Source: CAVSUR01 sp052143655
Lineage (GTDB): Bacteria; Actinomycetota; Actinomycetes; Streptosporangiales; Streptosporangiaceae
Direction of reading: 5' to 3'
DNA length: 9,159 nucleotides
Assembly: GCA_052143655.1 (NCBI GenBank)
Contig: JBKQSL010000333.1
Coordinates: 1-9,159, forward strand
The stretch's first letter is position 1; each line of letters opens with the position of its first letter. Below are positions 1 to 5,997 of the stretch, one piece after another. Position numbers and translations under genes: made by a program. The notes below the pieces were generated by a model. The model was not told where the DNA came from and did no database searches. It saw nothing but the letters and a program-made list of their open reading frames with translations.

Positions 1-780
1 CTGTTCCGCGGGGTCAGCCACGGCGGCTGGGACCCGGCCGAGCACCGTTTCCACCTCTACACGATCGTGATCGGCAGCCAGACCCTGCACGCGACCGGAT
101 ACGCGATGGGCATCCAGCGCGACGGCGCGCTCGGCGAGGACGGCGAGGCGGTTGTCGCCTACTTCGGCGACGGCGCCACCAGCCAGGGCGACGTCAACGA
201 GGCCTTCATCTGGGCCTCGGTCACCAACGCGCCGGTCGTGTTCTTCTGCCAGAACAACCAGTGGGCGATCTCCGAGCCGCTGGAGCGGCAGAGCCGGGTG
301 CCGCTGTACCAGCGGGCGCACGGGTTCGGCTTCCCCGGGGTCCGGGTGGACGGCAACGACGTGCTCGCCTGCCTGGCGGTGACCCGCCAGGCACTGCAGG
401 CCGCGCGGGAAGGCGGCGGCCCCACGCTGATCGAGGCGTTCACCTACCGGATGGGCGCGCACACCACCACCGACGACCCGACCAGGTACCGGCTGTCGGC
501 CGAGCTGGAGTCGTGGAAGCTGAAGGACCCGATCGAGCGGGTGAAGCAGTACCTGATCCGGTCCGGGCAGGCGGACATGGCGTTCTTCGACGAGGTGGCC
601 GCCGAGGCCGACCAGATCGGCGCGCGGGTCCGCCAGGGCTGCCAGCAGATGCCGAGCCCGCAGCCGCTGACGATGTTCGACAACGTGTACGCCGAGCCCA
701 GCGCGCTGCTGGCGGCCGAGGCCGGGCAGCTTGCCGCCTACCTGGATTCGTTCGCAGTTGAGGAAGGGGCGGCGCTGTGA
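1..780 (+). CDS. 2-oxoacid dehydrogenase E1 component, alpha subunit (5'-truncated by window edge)
   Basis: This is the thiamine-diphosphate-dependent E1 alpha subunit of a pyruvate or branched-chain 2-oxoacid dehydrogenase complex. With E1 beta it decarboxylates the 2-oxoacid and passes the acyl group to lipoyl-E2 in the cytoplasm. The frame is open from base 1, so the gene begins upstream; 259 residues are visible, and roughly 100 N-terminal residues seem to be missing relative to the usual ~360-370. An internal ATG at 67 is not the real start, because the family signature already begins before it (SHGGWDPAEH). The ThDP/Mg motif is visible as GDG (visible residues 56-58) followed by QNNQWAIS (84-91). 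The active-site loop RMGAHTTTDDPTRYR (150-164) carries the conserved His at 154. That loop resembles the actinobacterial branched-chain/pyruvate type, so the substrate cannot be fixed from sequence. The stop overlaps the E1 beta start. Confidence 0.93.
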   Translation: MFRGVSHGGWDPAEHRFHLYTIVIGSQTLHATGYAMGIQRDGALGEDGEAVVAYFGDGATSQGDVNEAFIWASVTNAPVVFFCQNNQWAISEPLERQSRVPLYQRAHGFGFPGVRVDGNDVLACLAVTRQALQAAREGGGPTLIEAFTYRMGAHTTTDDPTRYRLSAELESWKLKDPIERVKQYLIRSGQADMAFFDEVAAEADQIGARVRQGCQQMPSPQPLTMFDNVYAEPSALLAAEAGQLAAYLDSFAVEEGAAL

Positions 781-1760
781 CCACCCTTACCCTGTCCAGG
801 GCGCTGAACGAGGGGCTGCGCAAGGCCCTGGAGGACGACCCCAAGGTCCTGATCATGGGCGAGGACGTCGGCAAGCTCGGCGGGGTGTTCCGGGTTACCG
901 ACGGCCTGCAGAAGGACTTCGGCGAGGACCGCGTGGTGGACACGCCGCTCGCCGAATCCGGCATCATCGGCACCGCGATCGGCCTGGCGCTGCGCGGCTA
1001 CCGGCCGGTCTGCGAGATCCAGTTCGACGGGTTCGTGTACCCGGCGTTCGACCAGATCGTCAGCCAGCTGGCCAAGATGCGCTACCGGTCGCTGGGCCAC
1101 GTCACCCTGCCGGTGGTGGTCCGCATCCCGTTCGGCGGCGGCATCGGCGCGGTCGAGCACCACAGCGAGTCACCGGAGGCGCTGTTCGCGCACATCGCCG
1201 GGCTGCGGGTGGTGGCCTGCGGCGACCCGGCGGACGCGTACGCCATGATCCAGCAGGCGATCCGGTGCGAGGACCCGGTCATCTTCTTCGAGCCGAAGCG
1301 GCGGTACTGGGACAAGGCCGACGTCGACATCGCCGGGGGTGCCGCCGGGGCGCTGCCGCTCGGCCAGGCCCGGACGCTGGTCAGCGGCTCGGACGTCACC
1401 GTGCTGGCCTACGGGCCGATGGTCCGGACCTGCGCCGAGGCGGCGATCGCGGCCCGCGACGACGGCCGGTCGGTCGAGGTGATCGACCTGCGGTCGCTGT
1501 CACCGCTGGACACCGAGACGATCTTCGCGTCGGTACGGCGGACCGGCCGCTGCGTCGTCGTGCACGAGGCGCCGGTCACCGGCGGCCTCGGCGCCGAGAT
1601 CGCCGCGCGGGTTACCGAGGAGTGCTTCTACCACCTGGAGGCGCCGGTGCTGCGGGTCGGCGGGTACTCCACCCCGTACCCGCCGTCCAAGCTCGAGGAG
1701 CATTACCTGCCCGACCTGGACCGGGTCCTGGACGCCGTCGACCGCGCGTTCGCGTTCTGA
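777..1760 (+). CDS. 2-oxoacid dehydrogenase E1 component, beta subunit
   Basis: This is E1 beta, partner of the upstream alpha subunit in the alpha2-beta2 decarboxylase that feeds lipoyl-E2. It has 327 residues, the normal family length. The GTG start lies in a GTGA overlap with the alpha stop and has a purine-rich ribosome site (AGGAAGGGG, 761-769) 7 bases upstream, so the pair is probably translationally coupled. Visible features are MGEDVGKLGG (residues 27-36), DTPLAESG (55-62) with E60 as the expected glutamate that activates the ThDP ring, and EHHSES (127-132) with the conserved active-site histidines. The C-terminal transketolase-type domain (about 190-327) contains VIDLRSLSPLD and ends with the family-typical YPPSKLEEHYLP stretch. 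The beta sequence is compatible with either a pyruvate or a branched-chain substrate. Confidence 0.95.
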   Translation: MTTLTLSRALNEGLRKALEDDPKVLIMGEDVGKLGGVFRVTDGLQKDFGEDRVVDTPLAESGIIGTAIGLALRGYRPVCEIQFDGFVYPAFDQIVSQLAKMRYRSLGHVTLPVVVRIPFGGGIGAVEHHSESPEALFAHIAGLRVVACGDPADAYAMIQQAIRCEDPVIFFEPKRRYWDKADVDIAGGAAGALPLGQARTLVSGSDVTVLAYGPMVRTCAEAAIAARDDGRSVEVIDLRSLSPLDTETIFASVRRTGRCVVVHEAPVTGGLGAEIAARVTEECFYHLEAPVLRVGGYSTPYPPSKLEEHYLPDLDRVLDAVDRAFAF

Positions 1761-1769
1761 GAGGGCGGG

Positions 1770-3410
1770 ATGGCTGAGCTCCGGCAGTTCAAGCTGCCCG
1801 ACGTCGGCGAGGGCCTGACCGAGGCCGACATCATCAAATGGCACGTGCGGCCCGGTGACCCGGTGCGCGTCAACCAGATCATCGTGGAAATCGAGACGGC
1901 GAAGGCCGTGGTCGAGCTGCCGTGCCCGTTCGACGGCGTGGTGGGCGAGCTGCTGGCGGCCGAGGGCACGACCGCTGACGTCGGGACGCCGATCATCGCG
2001 GTGCACGTCGGTGCCGACGCGGCCCAGGCCGCGGCGGCTGGCGGAGCCGGCGGCCCGGCTGGCGCGCCGGGCGCTCCCGCGGTCAGGGCCGGCGGCCGGG
2101 CGGCCGGCCTGGTCCCGGCGCCCGCGCAGGGCACGGTGGAGCCCGGGCTGCACGGCAGTCCCGCGCCGAGGCAAGAGCAGGAACAGCGCCAGGCCGTGCT
2201 GGTCGGCTACGGGGTGAAGCTCGGCGCGACCACCCGGCGGGCGCGCAAGGCCCCGGCCGGCGGCCAGGCCCCCGGCGCTGGCCCGGCTGCGGCCGCTCCC
2301 GCCGGGCCGGGCGGAGCCCGGACGGCTGAAACTGGAACGGGCGCAGCCGAGCCGGCCGCGCCGCCGGGCGGGCTGGCCGAGCCGCCCGTGGTGTCACCGC
2401 CGCTGCCCACGGTGCTGGTGCCGCCGACGGCGCTGACCCCGCCGCCGAGCGCGCTGCAGCCCGCGCCTCCGCTGGCCGCCGAGCCCGCGCCGGCCCAGCG
2501 GCTGCGGGCCGGCCCGGGCTCGGTGCTGGCCAAGCCGCCGGTGCGCAAGATGGCCAGGGATCTCGGCGTCGACCTGACCGGGCTGGCCGGTACCGGGCCG
2601 AACGGCTCGATCACCCGGCAGGACGTCCAGGCCGCGGCGGCCGGCCCAGCGGCCGGGGCGGCCATCCCGGCGGCCGGGCTGGCGGCGGCCGCGGCGCCGG
2701 CCGGGCTGCTCCGCGAGGAGCGGATCCCGGTGCGCGGCGTGCGCAAGCACACCGCGGCGGCGATGGCCGCCAGCGCGTTCACCGCGCCGCACGTCACCGA
2801 GTTCCTGCAGATCGACATCACGCAGACGATGGACGCCACCGCGCGGCTGCGGGACATGCCCGAGTTCGAGGGCTTGCGGGTCTCGCCGCTGCTGCTGGTA
2901 TCCCGGGCCGTGCTGATCGCGGCGGGGCGCTACCCCATGATCAACTCATCCTGGGATGAGGCGGCACAGGAGATCGTGGTCCGGCACTACGTGAACCTGG
3001 GTGTCGCCGCAGCGACCGGCCGCGGGCTGGTGGTGCCGAGCATCAAGAACGCGCAGGCCCTGTCGCTGCCTGAGCTGGCCAGGACACTGGCCGAGCTGGC
3101 GCAGACCGCGCGGGCCGGCAAGGCCACCCCGGCCGACCTGACCGGCGGGACGATCACGATCACCAACGTGGGCGTGTTCGGGGTGGACACCGGCACGCCG
3201 ATCCTGACCCCTGGCGAGGCCGCGATCCTGGCTTTCGGCCAGGTCCGGGACGCCCCGTGGGTGCACGAGGGACAGCTGGCGGTGCGCAAGGTCAGCACGC
3301 TCGCGCTGTCGTTCGACCACCGGATCGTCGACGGCGATCTCGGCTCCGCCGCACTGCGGGATATCGGCGCGATGCTCACCGACCCGGTGCGGATGCTGGC
3401 GCTGTCCTGA
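1770..3410 (+). CDS. 2-oxoacid dehydrogenase E2 component (dihydrolipoamide acyltransferase)
   Basis: This is the E2 core enzyme, which carries the acyl group on a lipoyl lysine and transfers it to CoA. It has 546 residues. In order: one lipoyl domain (about 3-80) with the lipoylated lysine K45 in IETAKAVVE; a very long Ala/Pro/Gly-rich linker (about 81-250), interrupted by a more conserved, charged island at 133-160 (VLVGYGVKLGATTRRARK); a peripheral-subunit-binding domain (about 253-288, KPPVRKMARDLGVDL); a second Ala-rich linker; and the CoA acyltransferase domain (about 315-546) with catalytic SFDHRIVDGD (H517, D521). The ATG follows the E1 beta stop by 9 bases, with GAGGG at 1761-1765 as the ribosome site. 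It is the last gene of the dehydrogenase operon in view. E3 must be encoded elsewhere. Substrate is undecided between pyruvate and branched-chain 2-oxoacids. Confidence 0.95.
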   Translation: MAELRQFKLPDVGEGLTEADIIKWHVRPGDPVRVNQIIVEIETAKAVVELPCPFDGVVGELLAAEGTTADVGTPIIAVHVGADAAQAAAAGGAGGPAGAPGAPAVRAGGRAAGLVPAPAQGTVEPGLHGSPAPRQEQEQRQAVLVGYGVKLGATTRRARKAPAGGQAPGAGPAAAAPAGPGGARTAETGTGAAEPAAPPGGLAEPPVVSPPLPTVLVPPTALTPPPSALQPAPPLAAEPAPAQRLRAGPGSVLAKPPVRKMARDLGVDLTGLAGTGPNGSITRQDVQAAAAGPAAGAAIPAAGLAAAAAPAGLLREERIPVRGVRKHTAAAMAASAFTAPHVTEFLQIDITQTMDATARLRDMPEFEGLRVSPLLLVSRAVLIAAGRYPMINSSWDEAAQEIVVRHYVNLGVAAATGRGLVVPSIKNAQALSLPELARTLAELAQTARAGKATPADLTGGTITITNVGVFGVDTGTPILTPGEAAILAFGQVRDAPWVHEGQLAVRKVSTLALSFDHRIVDGDLGSAALRDIGAMLTDPVRMLALS

Positions 3411-3430
3411 CCGGCCGCCGCAGGCCGCCA

Positions 3431-3460
3431 CCCGCCCGCCCGCCCGCCCGCCCCGCCCCG
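3431..3460. repeat. Simple tandem repeat (CCCG)5(CCCCG)2; G-quadruplex motif on minus strand
   Basis: Five exact CCCG units (3431-3450) are followed by two CCCCG units (3451-3460), beginning 20 bases after the E2 stop. Read on the minus strand this gives seven runs of three or more G separated by single C, which fits the canonical single-base-loop G-quadruplex pattern. It lies in non-coding DNA between E2 and the Dabb gene. Folding is inferred from the motif only. Confidence 0.85.
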
Positions 3461-3487
3461 CCGCCCGTGCCCGGGCAGCCGCCGGTT

Positions 3488-3534
3488 CACGATCGTGGAG
3501 AATTGACTGCGGTCTTCCGCAGGAAACTCTCCAC
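3488..3534. promoter_or_regulatory. Overlapping inverted repeats upstream of the Dabb gene
   Basis: A perfect 10-base palindrome CACGATCGTG (3488-3497) overlaps the left arm of a larger nested dyad. The outer arms are GTGGAGA (3495-3501) and TCTCCAC (3528-3534). The inner arms are CTGCGG (3507-3512) and CCGCAG (3517-3522) around a TCTT loop. The two stems are separated by symmetric 5/5 internal loops (ATTGA and GAAAC). The element is 48 bases before the Dabb start and 84 bases after the E2 palindrome-free stop region. It could be an operator, an RNA hairpin controlling the downstream gene, or a processing/termination hairpin for the upstream operon. There is no T-tract, so a classical terminator is not favoured. 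Confidence 0.5.
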
Positions 3535-3581
3535 AATGACGGACGCCGCGTACCCGCACCGGGCCTGAGCCGAGGAGCACG

Positions 3582-3875
3582 ATGATCCGGCATGTAGTCC
3601 TGATCGCCTTCACCGACGATGCCACGCAGGAGCAGCGCGAACGCGTCCTGGCCGGGCTGCAGGCACTGCCGCCGCTGCTGACCGGGCTGCGCGCCTACCA
3701 TCCCGGGCCCGACGCCGGCCTGGTGCCTGGCAACTTCGACTTCGCCGTGGTGGCCGACTTCGACGACGCGGAAAGCTACCTGGCCTACCGCAACCACCCG
3801 GCGCACCGGGCGGTCATCGAGCAGACGCTCAACCCGATCTGCCGGGAGCGTGCCTCCGTGCAGTACGAGATCTGA
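3582..3875 (+). CDS. Dabb-domain (stress-responsive alpha/beta barrel) protein
   Basis: A 97-residue protein that is essentially one Dabb domain, the dimeric alpha+beta ferredoxin-like fold. Family landmarks are the N-terminal strand MIRHVVLIAF (residues 1-10), the central GNFDFAVVADFDD (about 50-62), and the YLAYRNHPAHRAV helix region (about 66-78) with its conserved HPAH, followed by a final strand ending VQYEI. The ATG has a good ribosome site (GAGGAG, 3572-3577) 4 bases upstream. Members are small cytosolic proteins that mostly lack a proven function; a few act as enzymes such as polyketide cyclases or dehydratases. The 171-base gap from E2, containing inverted repeats, suggests separate control rather than simple operon membership. 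It ends convergently with the fadE5-like gene. Family assignment is firm; no reaction can be stated. Confidence 0.9.
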   Translation: MIRHVVLIAFTDDATQEQRERVLAGLQALPPLLTGLRAYHPGPDAGLVPGNFDFAVVADFDDAESYLAYRNHPAHRAVIEQTLNPICRERASVQYEI

Positions 3876-3900
3876 GCGCGACGGGTTGCCTGCGCGGCTG

Positions 3901-3944
3901 CGGCGCCCGCCGGGCCGGGCCCGGCCCGGGTACGGCGGGCGCCG
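3901..3944. terminator. GC-rich hairpin between convergent genes, probable bidirectional terminator
   Basis: The 72-base gap between the Dabb and fadE5 stops holds a perfect 12-bp inverted repeat (CGGCGCCCGCCG at 3901-3912, CGGCGGGCGCCG at 3933-3944). Its loop contains most of a 16-base perfect palindrome (3912-3927, GGGCCGGGCCCGGCCC). No T-tract follows on either strand, so this would be the U-less hairpin type often proposed in high-GC actinomycetes. Its position between two facing genes fits termination from both sides. Function is inferred from structure and position. Confidence 0.6.
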
Positions 3945-3947
3945 GGC

Positions 3948-5777
3948 TCAGAACGCCTCTTCGGGCAGCTCCATCACGTCCAGCGTGGTCGCCTCGGCGA
4001 TCTCCCGCTCGGCCGCGAGCCGGGGCAGCACGGTGGCAGCGAAGAACCGCGCCGCCGCGATCTTCCCGGTGTAGAACGCGCGGTCGGCGGCACTGGTCCC
4101 GGCCTCGTCCAGCCGGTCCAGCGCGATCTCGGCATGGCGGGCCAGCAGCCAGCCGATGACGAGATCGCCGAGCGCCAGCAGCAGCCGGGTGGTGTTCAGG
4201 CCGACCCGGTAGATCTCCGGCGGCTGGCTGAGGCTGGCCCCGAGGAAGCCGTTCAACGCGGTCACGATGGCCTCGAGGTCATCGGCGGCCCGGGCCAGCG
4301 CGGCCCGCTCGGCCTTGAGCCGGCCGTTTCCGCCGTCGGCGGAGGCGAACTCGCGGACCTGCTCCAGCAGGTAGCCCAGCGACCCGCCCTGGTTGCGCAC
4401 GATCTTGCGAAAGTACAGGTCCATGCCCTGGATCGCGGTGGTGCCCTCGTACAGGCTGTCGATCTTGGCGTCCCTGATGTACTGCTCGATCGGGTAGTCC
4501 TGCAGGTACCCCGAGCCGCCGAGGGTCTGCAGGGACTGGGTCAGCAGCTCGTACGCACGCTCGGAGCCCACGCCCTTGACCAGCGGCAGCAGCAGGTCGT
4601 TGAGCGCGGCCGCGTGCTCGTCCTGCTGGCCGGCGTCCAGCGCGACCTGCTGAGCGTCCTGGAACGTCGCGGTGTACATCACCAGCGCCCGCATGCCCTC
4701 GGCGTAGACCTTCTGCAGCATCAGGCTCCGGCGCACGTCCGGGTGGTGCATGATCGTGACCCGCGGCGCGGCCTTGTCCAGCATCTGGGTCAGGTCCCCG
4801 CCCTGCACCCGGGTCTTGGCGTACTCCAGGGCGTTCAGGTAGCCGGTGGACAGCGCCGCGATCGCCTTGGTGCCGACCAGCATCCGGGCGAACTCGATGA
4901 TCACGAACATCTGCCGGATGCCGTCGTGCCGGTCGCCGACCAGGGTGCCGATCGCCGGGTGCTCGGCACCGAAGGTGAGCTCGCAGGTGGTGGAGGCCTT
5001 CAGGCCCATCTTGTGCTCGACGCCGGTGACGTAGGCGCCGTTGCGCTCGCCGAGCGAGCCGTCCTCGCGGACGAGGTACTTGGGCACCAGGAACATCGAC
5101 AGGCCCTTGGTACCCGGGCCGGCCCCCTCGGGCCTGGCCAGCACCAGGTGGAAGATGTTCTCCGACAGGTCGTGCTCGGCGCTGGTGATGAAGCGCTTGA
5201 CGCCCTCGATGTGCCAGGTTCCGTCCGGCTGCCGCACCGCCTTAGTCCGGCCCGATCCGACGTCCGAGCCCGCGTCCGGCTCGGTCAGCGCCATCGTGGC
5301 CATCCAGCGGCGCTCGACCGCGAGCCGGGCGAACTCCTGCTGCTCCGGGGTGCCCATCCGGTACAGCGCATGCGCGAACGACGCGCCGCTGGCATACATC
5401 CAGACCGCCGGGTTAGCGCCCAGGATCAGCTCGGCCACGGCCCAGTGCAGCGACCGCGGCGCCGTCGTGCCGCCGAGCTCAGGCGGCAGGTCCAGGCGGT
5501 ACCACTCGGCGTCCATGAAGGCCTTGAACGAGCGGCGGAACGCCTCGGGCAGCCGCACCGTGTGCGCGGCCGGGTCGAAGACCGGCGGGTTCCGGTCGGC
5601 CTCGACATAGGACGCCGCCACCGGCCCGGTCGCGAGCCGGTTCACCTCCGCCAGGATGCCCCGGGCGGTCTGCGCGTCCACCTCGGCGAACGGCCCGGTG
5701 CCCAGCAGATCCTGCCGGCCCAGCGCCTCGAAGAGGTTGAACTCGATGTCCCGGAGATTGCTCTTGAAATGCGACAT
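3948..5777 (-). CDS. fadE5: FadE5-like acyl-CoA dehydrogenase
   Basis: An FAD-dependent acyl-CoA dehydrogenase that forms the 2,3-enoyl-CoA in the first step of beta-oxidation. Its 609 residues match the long FadE5-type subfamily (M. tuberculosis Rv0244c, about 611 residues) from end to end as I recall it, including the N-terminal MSHFKSNLRD and the C-terminal VMELPEEAF. Visible motifs are DRNPPVFDP (61-69), the FAD/substrate signature TEPDAGSDVG (165-174), the QPDGTWHIEGVKRFITSA block (183-200), EHKMGLK (254-260), and SLYEGTTAIQ (441-450) with E444 as the likely catalytic base. A C-terminal extension (about 470-609) is characteristic of this subfamily. Characterised mycobacterial FadE5 has broad chain-length specificity; that is inferred by homology here. 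The ATG has a weak GGGAG (5791-5795) 13 bases upstream. A dedicated promoter and operator-like site lie upstream. Confidence 0.95.
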   Translation of the reverse strand: MSHFKSNLRDIEFNLFEALGRQDLLGTGPFAEVDAQTARGILAEVNRLATGPVAASYVEADRNPPVFDPAAHTVRLPEAFRRSFKAFMDAEWYRLDLPPELGGTTAPRSLHWAVAELILGANPAVWMYASGASFAHALYRMGTPEQQEFARLAVERRWMATMALTEPDAGSDVGSGRTKAVRQPDGTWHIEGVKRFITSAEHDLSENIFHLVLARPEGAGPGTKGLSMFLVPKYLVREDGSLGERNGAYVTGVEHKMGLKASTTCELTFGAEHPAIGTLVGDRHDGIRQMFVIIEFARMLVGTKAIAALSTGYLNALEYAKTRVQGGDLTQMLDKAAPRVTIMHHPDVRRSLMLQKVYAEGMRALVMYTATFQDAQQVALDAGQQDEHAAALNDLLLPLVKGVGSERAYELLTQSLQTLGGSGYLQDYPIEQYIRDAKIDSLYEGTTAIQGMDLYFRKIVRNQGGSLGYLLEQVREFASADGGNGRLKAERAALARAADDLEAIVTALNGFLGASLSQPPEIYRVGLNTTRLLLALGDLVIGWLLARHAEIALDRLDEAGTSAADRAFYTGKIAAARFFAATVLPRLAAEREIAEATTLDVMELPEEAF

Positions 5778-5803
5778 GCCCGTTACCGTGCTCCCGCCGA
5801 TTC

Positions 5804-5817
5804 CTACCCATCAGTAA
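5804..5817 (-). promoter_or_regulatory. Operator-like imperfect palindrome downstream of the fadE5 transcription start
   Basis: On the minus strand this reads TTACTGATGGGTAG, an imperfect dyad of the form TTAC-N6-GTAR. It lies immediately downstream of the predicted start of fadE5 transcription, where a bound repressor would block the promoter. The length and position suit a TetR-type fatty-acid-metabolism repressor. The regulator itself is not in the window, and the assignment is inference. Confidence 0.45.
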
Positions 5818-5825
5818 CTTATTCG

Positions 5826-5854
5826 ATAGTACCTAAGAACCGGCCGTCCGTCAC
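5826..5854 (-). promoter_or_regulatory. Candidate sigma-70-type promoter of fadE5
   Basis: On the minus strand a -35 box GTGACG (5849-5854) is separated by exactly 17 bases from a -10 box TACTAT (5826-5831). Each matches 4 of 6 consensus positions. Transcription would begin near 5819 and give a leader of about 42 bases before the fadE5 ATG. The -10 lies in the most AT-rich patch of the divergent intergenic region (about 5810-5840), which supports it. Confidence 0.5.
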
Positions 5855-5965
5855 CAGCCAGGGCCTGCCAGCATGACGCCCCGGCCGGGCACGCGCGGCC
5901 GCCAGATCGCGGATCGGTCCGCAGACCCGCCGGCGCTGGTCCCGCGCTGGCGCGGCGGGCGGCGC

Positions 5966-5971
5966 TAGCCT
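5966..5971 (+). promoter_or_regulatory. Candidate -10 box for the LCP gene
   Basis: TAGCCT fits the actinobacterial TANNNT -10 pattern and sits 26 bases before the LCP ATG, giving a short leader. I see no convincing -35 box at 16-19 bases upstream, so this is weak. The rest of the 220-base divergent gap (5778-5997) holds the fadE5 promoter and operator plus GC-rich sequence with only a minor 5-bp dyad (5909-5922). Confidence 0.3.
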
Positions 5972-5997
5972 GCGAAAGGTGGCGCTCTGGGGGATTC

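Noticed and set aside
731..1777. 348-codon plus-strand frame over the E1 beta gene
   Set aside because: Arg/Gly/Pro-rich out-of-frame translation of a clear E1 beta gene, with no recognisable domain.
2207..2857. 216-codon minus-strand frame opposite E2
   Set aside because: Ala/Gly/Ser-rich antisense of the E2 linker, so it reflects base composition rather than a gene.
3503..3531. TTGACT at 3503-3508 as the -35 box of a Dabb promoter
   Set aside because: No acceptable -10 box occurs at 16-19 bases; the nearest TATAAT-like sequence (CACAAT, 3532) is 23 bases away.
4134..5876. 580-codon open frame on the plus strand opposite fadE5
   Set aside because: It is the antisense shadow of a well-conserved acyl-CoA dehydrogenase. 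The translation is low-complexity (Gln/Leu/Arg/Gly-rich) with no family motifs, as expected from GC-rich third positions.
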